The notes beneath the pieces were generated by a model. It worked only from the letters and a program-made list of their open reading frames with translations. It had not been told where the DNA came from and did not search any database. A program made the position numbers and the translations under genes. Positions 24,697-31,739 of a DNA stretch of 40,787 bases are shown here, one piece after another; position 1 is the stretch's first letter, and the number at the start of each line of letters is the position of its first letter. Source of the DNA: an uncultured Blautia sp. (GTDB taxonomy: Bacteria > Bacillota > Clostridia > Lachnospirales > Lachnospiraceae); the NCBI RefSeq assembly GCF_937880195.1, contig NZ_CALFLA010000075.1:1-40787 (forward strand), given 5' to 3'.

Positions 24697-27543
24697 TTAT
24701 CTTTCCAGAGCCTCGCAGAAAGTACCTTTTACATCGCTCCAGTTCTTTTCTGCATAATCAAGAAGATATACGGCCTGTTCCATGGACATTTCCGGGAACA
24801 GAAGGAAAAGGCTGTGAGAACCATACTTTTTAACAAGACGATCCACATTGCGGATCCAGTCTTCAAATTCTCCTGAGTATACCTTTACCCAGATGGATTT
24901 GCCTGCTGCAATGGCTTTGTCATAGATCACATCCCAATCCGGGAGAGTTCCGTCCGGGCCTGCGTCGCCGCTGGTCCACTGAAGAGCGTCGATTCCGTCA
25001 ATCTCCATCAGAGCATCCATATGTTTGATCGCCTGTGGGCCATCCAGATGGTAGAGGACGTGATCTACATTTTCAGACTGTGTTTTCAGTGACGGCTGGA
25101 TGTATTTCCGGAAATCCTCCGGAGACATCATGGCAGAGAAGTCGCACTGAAGCTTCACAGTTCTTCCCGGACCCCAGATCTGGAATACGGTATAGGCATT
25201 TCCGCCCTCTTCATCCTTGATGGCATTATAAAAACGATCATAATACTGGTAATAAACATCTGTTACTTCCTGAATACGCTGTCCAACCTTTTCCGGTTCG
25301 TCCAGAAGATCAAAAAGAGTTTCCTGAGCGCCTCTTAAAGAAGCAAGAACGTCAATATTTTCCATTAAGTCCGGCATATCTACATAGAAATCGTTTCCTG
25401 CCAGTTCCCGGCAGTCTTTCACAAGATTGATATGTTTTTTAAACCATTTGTTTTCCGGGTCAAAGTCAAGTTTCGGCACTCCGTCCCATCCGTCCAGACA
25501 TTTATTAAACCACACCGTATCTTCTTTAAATCCAATCTCAGATCCAAGATATGCTGCCAGAGATCCTGGTCCAAAGTCTACGTTCAGGTTAGGGAAGCTC
25601 TCTCCAAGGAACGCATGAGTGTCGCAGAAGAAGCGATAACGGTCCACGATTCTCTGTGGATCCTGATACTTATCCTCCATGTCTTTCCACATCAGTTCTT
25701 CCGGCATGTTATAATATTTTCCCTGGCAGATCTGTCCCAGATAACCGCCGTCTACCGGAGTTCCGTCTGAATACTGCTCGATTTCCGGGCGTCTTGCGAT
25801 CACGCACATCAGAGGACGGCCTGTATTTTTATGCGCCCAGTAATTACGGAATTTTTCTTTTGTTTCTTTCCAATTCAGTTTATATCCTTCTCCCGGTTTC
25901 GGAAGACGTACCTTGCTGATATCTACTTTTGATTTATCAAATTCTACTTTTACCTGTGCAGGAGCTTCTTTTTTCTTTTCTTCTGGTTTTGCCTCCGCCT
26001 TTGCTGCTTTTTGAGCCTCAAAAGCCGCAAGCTCATCCTCTGAAAGGTCAAACTCTCCTGCTGCAGCTTTTGCACAGAAACCGGAATCTGCATATTTCTT
26101 TGCCTGCTCTGCTGCAGAAGCCGCGTCCTCTGTATAAGCGTCCGCACCGATCTCGTCTGCAAATTCCTGGGTAATCGGCGCTCCTCCTACCATGATCTTG
26201 ATCCTGCTGCGGAAGGGCTGCTCCAAAAGAGCCGCAACCGTATCTCTCAAAGAGGGCATGGTGGTTGTCAGAAGGGCGGACAGGGCAACAATGGTTGCGT
26301 CCTTATGTTCGTTTACCGTATCAATAAAAGTCTGGATAGGAACGTCTACTCCAAGGTCAAGAACCTCAAAGCCTGCGCTTTCAAACATCATTCCCACAAG
26401 ATTCTTTCCGATATCATGAAGGTCTCCTGCAACGGTTCCAAGAATGATCTTTCCTGCGCTTCCCGCCTCTCCTGTTGCCAGATATGGTTTCAGGACCTCA
26501 ACGCCAGCCTTCATTGCGCGGGCTGCAGCCAGCATCTGCGGAACAAAGATAATTTCTTTTTTAAAGTTTTCTCCAACCACTGCCATGGCTCCGATCATTC
26601 CCTCGTTAAGGATCTCCGTAGGATCGCAACCTGCGTCAATAGCATCCTGGACACATTTTCCGATTTCTTTATTTTTTCCGTCCTGGGTAGCTTTAAAGAC
26701 TGCCTGCATTTTTTCATCCCCAGGGGTTCCGGGAATCTGCGCTGCTTCTTCCTGAACCGGTTTCTCCTGGAATTTTGCAATATAGTTCAGGCAGTATTCG
26801 TCTTTTTCCAGAAGAGCGTTAGTAGCGTAGATCATACCGATCATTTTTTTGTTGGTAGGATCCACAATAGCGCTGTCCATACCTGCGTTCATGGCAAGAA
26901 CCATAAATGCCTGATTAATATTTTTTCTAGCCGGAAGTCCAAAGGAAATATTGGAAAGTCCGCTTGTAATATGGATTTCTGGATATTCTGCCTTAATCTG
27001 GCGGCAGCAGTCTGCAAATACAGTGAGAGCTGTTTCGTCTGTGGAAAGTGTTACCACCAACGGATCGATATGTAATCTGGATGGGGCAATGCCATATTCT
27101 TTTGCCTTTTCCATAATTCCGTGAAATACTTTCATTCTGCGCTCTACGGAATCCGGGATTCCATCGTTATCACAAAGAAGCGCCACGCATTCCCAGTCTG
27201 TATCCGCAATTACTGGAAAAATCGTGTCGATCTTGTCGCCTTCCAGAGACACTGAGTTTACAAGTCCCGGTCTTTTGCAAAATGGAATTGCTGCGACACA
27301 GGATCTGGCGCTTGGGCTATCCACGCAGATAGGTGTATCTGTAACCTCCTGTACCAGGTCGATCATCCACTTTAAGGTTTCTACTTCCTCTGCTTCTTCT
27401 ACAGAAGCACATACGTCCAGAAATGTAGCGCCCGCTTCCGCCTGTTTTCTGGCTCTTTCTCTGATCAGGTCCGCATCCTTCTCAGCAATTGCCTTTGCCA
27501 CTGACGGAATCGATCCGTTCAGCTTTTCTCCTATGATTATCAT
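24697..27543 (-). CDS. Three-domain corrinoid methyltransferase: pterin-binding MT + B12 protein + URO-D-type MT
   Basis: A 948-residue soluble fusion. Residues 1-258 are a pterin-binding TIM barrel of the methyl-THF:corrinoid methyltransferase type (MIIIGEKLNGSIP, GATFLDVCAS, ICVDSPS, SGLSNISFGLP). About 275-490 are a corrinoid protein: helical cap, then the cobalamin motif DLHDIG (D374, H376, G379), SAL (422-424) and GG (453-454). An Ala/Glu/Lys-rich linker (about 500-545) leads to a URO-D-type domain (about 555-948), the fold of MtaA/MtbA and related methyltransferases. One chain thus holds the parts needed to pass a methyl group between a substrate and THF through cobalamin. Substrate and direction are unknown. 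It is a lone gene; its ribosome site lies in a long hairpin. A reductive activator is not encoded nearby. Confidence 0.9.
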   Translation of the reverse strand: MIIIGEKLNGSIPSVAKAIAEKDADLIRERARKQAEAGATFLDVCASVEEAEEVETLKWMIDLVQEVTDTPICVDSPSARSCVAAIPFCKRPGLVNSVSLEGDKIDTIFPVIADTDWECVALLCDNDGIPDSVERRMKVFHGIMEKAKEYGIAPSRLHIDPLVVTLSTDETALTVFADCCRQIKAEYPEIHITSGLSNISFGLPARKNINQAFMVLAMNAGMDSAIVDPTNKKMIGMIYATNALLEKDEYCLNYIAKFQEKPVQEEAAQIPGTPGDEKMQAVFKATQDGKNKEIGKCVQDAIDAGCDPTEILNEGMIGAMAVVGENFKKEIIFVPQMLAAARAMKAGVEVLKPYLATGEAGSAGKIILGTVAGDLHDIGKNLVGMMFESAGFEVLDLGVDVPIQTFIDTVNEHKDATIVALSALLTTTMPSLRDTVAALLEQPFRSRIKIMVGGAPITQEFADEIGADAYTEDAASAAEQAKKYADSGFCAKAAAGEFDLSEDELAAFEAQKAAKAEAKPEEKKKEAPAQVKVEFDKSKVDISKVRLPKPGEGYKLNWKETKEKFRNYWAHKNTGRPLMCVIARRPEIEQYSDGTPVDGGYLGQICQGKYYNMPEELMWKDMEDKYQDPQRIVDRYRFFCDTHAFLGESFPNLNVDFGPGSLAAYLGSEIGFKEDTVWFNKCLDGWDGVPKLDFDPENKWFKKHINLVKDCRELAGNDFYVDMPDLMENIDVLASLRGAQETLFDLLDEPEKVGQRIQEVTDVYYQYYDRFYNAIKDEEGGNAYTVFQIWGPGRTVKLQCDFSAMMSPEDFRKYIQPSLKTQSENVDHVLYHLDGPQAIKHMDALMEIDGIDALQWTSGDAGPDGTLPDWDVIYDKAIAAGKSIWVKVYSGEFEDWIRNVDRLVKKYGSHSLFLLFPEMSMEQAVYLLDYAEKNWSDVKGTFCEALER

Positions 27544-27544
27544 G

Positions 27545-27598
27545 GCATACCCTCCTGTATGTTGTTCTTGCAGTTATTTTACTCCAGGAGGGTGTATG
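27545..27598 (-). promoter_or_regulatory. Hairpin that sequesters the ribosome site of the methyltransferase fusion
   Basis: In the leftward transcript CATACACCCTCCTG (27598-27585) pairs with CAGGAGGGTATG (27557-27546): 12 base pairs with a two-base bulge and a loop of about 27 bases. The second strand is the AGGAGG ribosome site, four bases from the ATG, so the stem would block translation until opened. No B12-box-like sequence is visible. Confidence 0.6.
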
Positions 27599-27670
27599 TT
27601 TTCTTCTGTTATTTTTTTATTTGTGTGTACTATTTTATGGTTATGTAACAGAACATGGATATATCCCCCG

Positions 27671-27700
27671 TTGACAAACACCTTCCTCCCATGATACGCT
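27671..27700 (+). promoter_or_regulatory. Probable promoter of the M32 carboxypeptidase
   Basis: TTGACA (27671-27676) is followed after 18 bases by TACGCT (27695-27700). The -10 is imperfect. AAGGAG and ATG 27740 follow. Confidence 0.5.
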
Positions 27701-27739
27701 TTTTTTATCCATATTCAGTCATAAAAAAGGAGACTTTAA

Positions 27740-29236
27740 ATGAACGACGCAGTTGTAAAATTAAAAGAACACATGAAACAAATGGATCAGTATCGTACCA
27801 TCGAAAACCTCCTCTACTGGGATCTGGCTACCATGACCCCGGAAAAAGGCGTGGAATCCAAGGCCTCAGCCATTGGTTATTTTTCCACAGAGGCTTTCCG
27901 CCTTTCTACCTCCAAAGAGTACGGAGAGCTTTTGCACAAACTTTCCTCCCCCCAGGAATTTCAGCAGCTTGATGATGCCATGCAGGTAACTGTCCGTAGG
28001 GAATTAAGAGATTATGAACGCTTCTGCCGGGTACCGGAAGATTTTTATACGGAATACGTAACTCTGAAAGCCCGCTCTCAAAAGGCCTGGGAAACTGCAA
28101 AAAAAGCAAGTGATTTTTCTCTCTACGCTCCTTATCTTGACCGGATCATTTCCATGACCAAAGAATACGTCCGGTATATGGAGCCTGACCAGAAGCCTTA
28201 TGAGGTACTTCTGGACATGTTTGAGGAAGGAATTGACAGTGAGACTATTGACCGTCTTTTTGGCGAACTTAAGGAAGGGCTCCAGCCCCTTTTGAAAAAA
28301 ATACGGGAAGCCGGACAGCCAGATCTTTCTGTTCTGAAAGGCTCCTACGATATTTCCGCTCAGAAAGAAGTACAGAAAATGCTTCTCTCTTATATGGGAT
28401 TTGATTTTGAAAAGGGGACTGTTGCTGAAAGTGAACATCCCTTTACCTCTGAGATCGGCGCCGATGATGTGCGTATCACCAATCATTTCCGTGAAGAAGA
28501 TCCCCTTGCCGCTATTTACAGCGCCATTCATGAAGGAGGACATGCGATCTTCGGCCAGAATATCAGCCCGGACTATGCCCATACCTCTGTGATGCAGGTA
28601 GACATGATGGGACTTCACGAAAGCCAGTCCCGTTTCTACGAAAACATCCTGGGACGGAATCCCGGATTCTGGGCTCCTATTTACCCAAAGCTTGGCGAGC
28701 TTCTTCCCCATTTTCAGGAAGTACCTTTTGATACCTTCCTAAAAGCCATCAACTATGTAGAGCCAAGTATGATCCGTATTGATGCAGATGAGGTCACCTA
28801 TTGTCTTCATATTATTCTGCGTTATGAAATTGAACGGGCCATCTTTAACGACCAGGTGACAACAGATGAGCTTCCAGCACTGTGGAATGATAAAATGGAA
28901 GAGCTTCTTGGCATCCGTCCCGCTAATGATGCAGAAGGCGTTCTTCAGGATACGCATTGGTCTGACGGCTCCTTTGGGTATTTCCCTTCCTATCTTCTTG
29001 GTTCTATTTATGACGGTATGTTCCTGGAAGCAATCGAACAGGAGCTTGGAAGCATTGACGAGATCCTGAAAAATGGAGATATCATGCAGATCACAAAATG
29101 GCTGAACACCAATATCCACCAATATGGAAGCCTTTATACTTCCCGTCAGGTAATCGAACGGCTCTGCCATAAAGAAATCTCTGCAAAACCGCTTCTTGAC
29201 TACTTTAACAAAAAATATTCCGAAATTTATTCCTGA
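27740..29236 (+). CDS. Carboxypeptidase M32 (thermostable carboxypeptidase 1 family)
   Basis: A 498-residue metallocarboxypeptidase. The family signatures are in order: HPFT (233-236), the zinc site HEGGH (264-268) and HESQSR (293-298). The length is standard for M32. It is cytoplasmic, with no signal peptide, and releases C-terminal residues from peptides, so it probably works in peptide recycling. It is a single gene with AAGGAG before ATG 27740 and a strong hairpin after its stop. It has no clear functional tie to the divergent methyltransferase. Confidence 0.95.
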   Translation: MNDAVVKLKEHMKQMDQYRTIENLLYWDLATMTPEKGVESKASAIGYFSTEAFRLSTSKEYGELLHKLSSPQEFQQLDDAMQVTVRRELRDYERFCRVPEDFYTEYVTLKARSQKAWETAKKASDFSLYAPYLDRIISMTKEYVRYMEPDQKPYEVLLDMFEEGIDSETIDRLFGELKEGLQPLLKKIREAGQPDLSVLKGSYDISAQKEVQKMLLSYMGFDFEKGTVAESEHPFTSEIGADDVRITNHFREEDPLAAIYSAIHEGGHAIFGQNISPDYAHTSVMQVDMMGLHESQSRFYENILGRNPGFWAPIYPKLGELLPHFQEVPFDTFLKAINYVEPSMIRIDADEVTYCLHIILRYEIERAIFNDQVTTDELPALWNDKMEELLGIRPANDAEGVLQDTHWSDGSFGYFPSYLLGSIYDGMFLEAIEQELGSIDEILKNGDIMQITKWLNTNIHQYGSLYTSRQVIERLCHKEISAKPLLDYFNKKYSEIYS

Positions 29237-29242
29237 TATACG

Positions 29243-29307
29243 AAAAACACCTTTTCACTTTTAGCAGGGGCTAAACGCCTCTGTTATCATGTGAAACGGT
29301 GTTTTAT
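29243..29307. terminator. Bidirectional terminator
   Basis: A long hairpin: AAAACACC with TTTCAC on the left pairs with GTGAAA and GGTGTTTT on the right, with an inner GGC/GCC. It lies between the convergent M32 and DUF3793 genes and has A/T-runs on both sides. Confidence 0.8.
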
Positions 29308-29312
29308 TTACC

Positions 29313-29867
29313 TCAAGCTGCTACCGTAAGCTTCCGAACACTCCGTCCATTATTCCATAAGCGCAAATAAATATCTGTACACTTTTTATACTTTCTAAAT
29401 CTCTTCTCCGCTGTTTCTTTGTCTCCATATACCTTCCACATACCGGAAAATTGAAAATTTTTGCCGTTATTATGAATAAATCCAACTACATCCTCCAATG
29501 GATATCCCAAAAATATCCCTATCTCATGTGGAAACTCAGAACTGATCTTCAAGCGTTCCATTAAATGCTCTATAACACTGTCAAAACCCATTTCCATATA
29601 TCCATAAGCACTCAAAAATTTCATAATCTGAACGTCCTTTAATCTTCTTTCCAATTTAAGTTTTCGACAAACGTAAATCAACGCTTTCTGATTATTTTTA
29701 CGCAAAACACGCAGACAAATTCCTGATTTTTCCATTTGTACATTCCAATATCTCACACTGTCCATCAGTTCTTTCTCTGTCTCAAAAGAATAAGAAAAAA
29801 GATTTGCTATTTTTAAAGATGCAAGCGTGGGCGAACAGTGTGCAATCAATGATTTTTCAAATCCCAT
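29313..29867 (-). CDS. DUF3793 family protein
   Basis: A 184-residue soluble protein matching DUF3793: the start IAHCSPTLASLKIANLFS, the middle FPHEIGIFLGYPLEDVVGFIHNNG and the end WKVYGDKETAEKRFRKYKKCTDIY. The family has no known function. In Clostridia it is commonly found beside DUF2325 proteins, flavodoxins and iron-transport genes, which suggests an iron-related role. Here it follows DUF2325 by about 23 bases on the same strand, under a promoter overlapped by a palindrome like those bound by DtxR-family iron repressors. Confidence 0.85.
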   Translation of the reverse strand: MGFEKSLIAHCSPTLASLKIANLFSYSFETEKELMDSVRYWNVQMEKSGICLRVLRKNNQKALIYVCRKLKLERRLKDVQIMKFLSAYGYMEMGFDSVIEHLMERLKISSEFPHEIGIFLGYPLEDVVGFIHNNGKNFQFSGMWKVYGDKETAEKRFRKYKKCTDIYLRLWNNGRSVRKLTVAA

Positions 29868-29890
29868 ATCTTTTAAATCCTCCCCATTTT

Positions 29891-30172
29891 TTATTCACAA
29901 CAGTTTTCCAAGATTTCTGTCAGGGCATTTTTACTGCTGGTATGACAGCGAATCACATTTGTCCGACTGCAATCCACCTCATCCAATGCTGTCTTTACCA
30001 TTTTATGTGACACCGTATTTGTAAACAGTACCAAAACATCCGGAGAGCCAATCTGTTTATGAAGTCCTGCTCTCATTTGTGTAAAAATCTTTGCCTTGCA
30101 CCGGTACCCCTTACAGACCTCCTTATACTGTGCTACCATTCGGTCATGCCCTCCAATTATGACGATACTCAT
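29891..30172 (-). CDS. DUF2325 family protein
   Basis: A 93-residue protein of the DUF2325 family: it begins SIVIIGGHDRMVAQYKEVC, contains DVLVLFTNTVSHKMV and ends with two adjacent cysteines. Members are small Rossmann-like proteins with no assigned function, often encoded with metal-transport genes. GGAGGAG precedes ATG 30172. It is the first gene of a two-gene operon with DUF3793. Expression is probably controlled at the palindrome over its -10. Confidence 0.85.
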   Translation of the reverse strand: MSIVIIGGHDRMVAQYKEVCKGYRCKAKIFTQMRAGLHKQIGSPDVLVLFTNTVSHKMVKTALDEVDCSRTNVIRCHTSSKNALTEILENCCE

Positions 30173-30214
30173 ATCTTCTCCTCCTTTGACAAGTTAACTT
30201 CATTTAACTCATGC

Positions 30215-30247
30215 AGTTAGTATACACTAACTCTATTCTCCTGTCAA
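30215..30247 (-). promoter_or_regulatory. Promoter of the DUF2325/DUF3793 operon with an overlapping palindromic operator
   Basis: On the minus strand TTGACA (30247-30242) and TATACT (30224-30219) are separated by 17 bases. The 18-base near-perfect palindrome AGTTAGTATACACTAACT (30215-30232) covers the -10. Its TTAG...CTAA arms resemble DtxR/IdeR-family iron boxes. Confidence 0.7.
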
Positions 30248-30323
30248 TAAATTATAAAGAGAAATGATGCCAAAATCTTTTTCCGCTTACAGAGAATGGC
30301 CTCCTTTTCTTTCTGACAGTTTC

Positions 30324-30650
30324 TTATAAGCTTTCTCTCGTTCTCTGCAATTTTTTATGAAATACAAAAATATGGATCGCCAAAAAGAATACCGCCGCAG
30401 TAGAAACCACACGATGAATGACCATCTGATCAAATACCATGCCAAGTACTCCACTGACAAAAGAAATCCAGATTATCGCTAACAAAAGCCATTTCTTCCT
30501 ATTCATCTTTTTTCGATAAATAACTGCATGGAGCATACATAAAATAAAAAATACTACAGAAGCCAATTTATGGACATAAATACCTGTAATGGGCACAATA
30601 ATTGTAATAATAAAACAAACGAGTAAAATTATATTCAGTTTTTTCTTCAT
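30324..30650 (-). CDS. Small four-helix membrane protein with paired histidines
   Basis: A 108-residue membrane protein with three or four hydrophobic helices. Two pairs of histidines have identical spacing: H27 and H41, then H79 and H93, each 14 residues apart inside helices. This is the geometry of bis-histidine heme ligation in small b-type cytochromes, and it resembles DUF4405-like proteins. Heme binding is inferred. Its ATG overlaps the stop of the upstream chimeric gene (ATGA), and GAGAGAGG lies just upstream, so it should be co-translated with it. A promoter of its own is not visible. Confidence 0.65.
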   Translation of the reverse strand: MKKKLNIILLVCFIITIIVPITGIYVHKLASVVFFILCMLHAVIYRKKMNRKKWLLLAIIWISFVSGVLGMVFDQMVIHRVVSTAAVFFLAIHIFVFHKKLQRTRESL

Positions 30651-31321
30651 ACCTCTCTCCCTTTGGCTGCTGGAATTGTCTTAACTCCAAAAAGAAAATA
30701 CACCAGATGAAAAACCCACACACAGCCCAAAACAATACAGCCAGCAACGATCCCTTTTGCTCCCATCAATATAAAGCCAATGCTCATCAGCAAAGTGACT
30801 ACAGCCATAATCCTGCATTTCGTTCTCTTTGTCATCCCCCTGCCTGCCGCAAAATCCGCCAGATTGTTTTTATATAGCTTCGTGTTCTTAAACCAGTTTT
30901 CCAGGTTTTTGGAGAACCTGGCAAAGCAAAAAACCCCAAGCATTAAAAATGGAACTGTAGGCAATACAGGAAGCACTGTGCCTGTAGCGCCCAATCCCAC
31001 ACTTACACATCCAAGAATGGAGAAAAGAAATTCCTTCTTTTTATTTTCCGGTGCGTCTGTCATAAGTTCTGCCATAAGCTGGATAGAAGAAATCGGCGTC
31101 TTCAACTGATGAGATATATCTGCCAGATATTCGGATAATTTTTCCTTTTCTTCTACTGCAATCTCTCTCTGTTCTCTTTCCAGATTTATTAAAGTGTAAA
31201 TGTCGTTTTTCAGTATGCTCCATGGGCCTTCTTTATCATCCCTGGGATCAAATTCCTGACCCTCCAAAGTTTTTTGTATTCCTTTAGAAAGCTCTCTGAT
31301 TTCTTTTTTACTGATCCACAC
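30647..31321 (-). CDS. Chimera: truncated histidine kinase fused to a DUF454 (YbaN) membrane protein
   Basis: A 224-residue open frame joining two unrelated pieces. Residues 1 to about 94 are the post-membrane linker and dimerisation helix of a sensor kinase, with the phospho-acceptor segment ADISHQLKTPISSI (H71). From about 95 on it is an almost complete DUF454/YbaN protein (LGCVSVGLGATGTVLPVLPT, FCFARFSKNLENWF, then two hydrophobic helices). The ATP-binding half and the kinase transmembrane part are missing. The junction near PENKKKEFLF is in frame and no ATG restarts the DUF454 part. It looks like a deletion fusion; whether the product is made or works is unknown. GTG 31321 overlaps the remnant regulator upstream. 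Confidence 0.7.
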   Translation of the reverse strand: MWISKKEIRELSKGIQKTLEGQEFDPRDDKEGPWSILKNDIYTLINLEREQREIAVEEKEKLSEYLADISHQLKTPISSIQLMAELMTDAPENKKKEFLFSILGCVSVGLGATGTVLPVLPTVPFLMLGVFCFARFSKNLENWFKNTKLYKNNLADFAAGRGMTKRTKCRIMAVVTLLMSIGFILMGAKGIVAGCIVLGCVWVFHLVYFLFGVKTIPAAKGREV

Positions 31322-31485
31322 GATAGCCTATCCCCCCTGACTGTTATAATAGGAACAGCATCTCCCAGCTTTTTGCGCAGACGTCTTACATATACGGTCA
31401 GCGTATTGTCCTCTACAAAATCCCCGCTGATATCCCAGATACGTTCCAGAAGCAGTTCTCTTGTAAGAAGAGAGGACTGATTTTC
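31308..31485 (-). pseudogene. Remnant OmpR-type response regulator, C-terminal part only, frameshifted
   Basis: Minus-strand translation gives the winged-helix end of a response regulator: ENQSSLLTRELLLERIWD followed by DFVEDNTLTVYVRRLRKK. At 31332-31337 a run of six G (minus strand) shifts the frame; with five G it would read TVRGIGYRVDQ and stop at 31308, the family's usual ending. Nothing of the receiver domain is found upstream. Its end overlaps the start of the truncated kinase, as in an intact regulator-kinase pair. The whole two-component system is decayed. Confidence 0.7.
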
Positions 31486-31739
31486 TGCTTGAGAAGCCTT
31501 ACATTGTTTTTTCTTACAGTCTTTGCATAAATTAGACGATAAAATAAAAATGCCCCTGACAGAAATAAACTAAATCTGTCAAGGACAACTCACATACGTA
31601 AATAAAAAGTACAGCACTATCCGCAGTACGCCGCGTAATTTGGATATTTTGTAAAATTAGAATTACTGGCAGAAAAAGGAAAATATTGTATAAACGCAGA
31701 ATTTTCCTGAAATTAATGACATTGCGTATAAACAGCGGC
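31486..31739. other. Intergenic stretch, no gene recognised
   Basis: No convincing gene. It holds the terminator of the GH31 gene near 31541-31584 and AT-rich DNA. It is likely scar material from loss of the two-component system. Confidence 0.5.
31541..31584 (-). terminator. Probable terminator of the LacI/GH13/GH31 cluster
   Basis: TGACAGA (31557-31563) pairs with TCTGTCA (31575-31581), extended by CC/GG. Read leftward it is followed by a T-rich run (TTTTTATTTT), about 160 bases after the GH31 stop. Confidence 0.5.

Noticed and set aside
26305..27075. Open frame of 256 codons antisense to the corrinoid methyltransferase fusion
   Set aside because: Shadow of the real gene; the translated product is rich in Cys, His and Phe with no domain.
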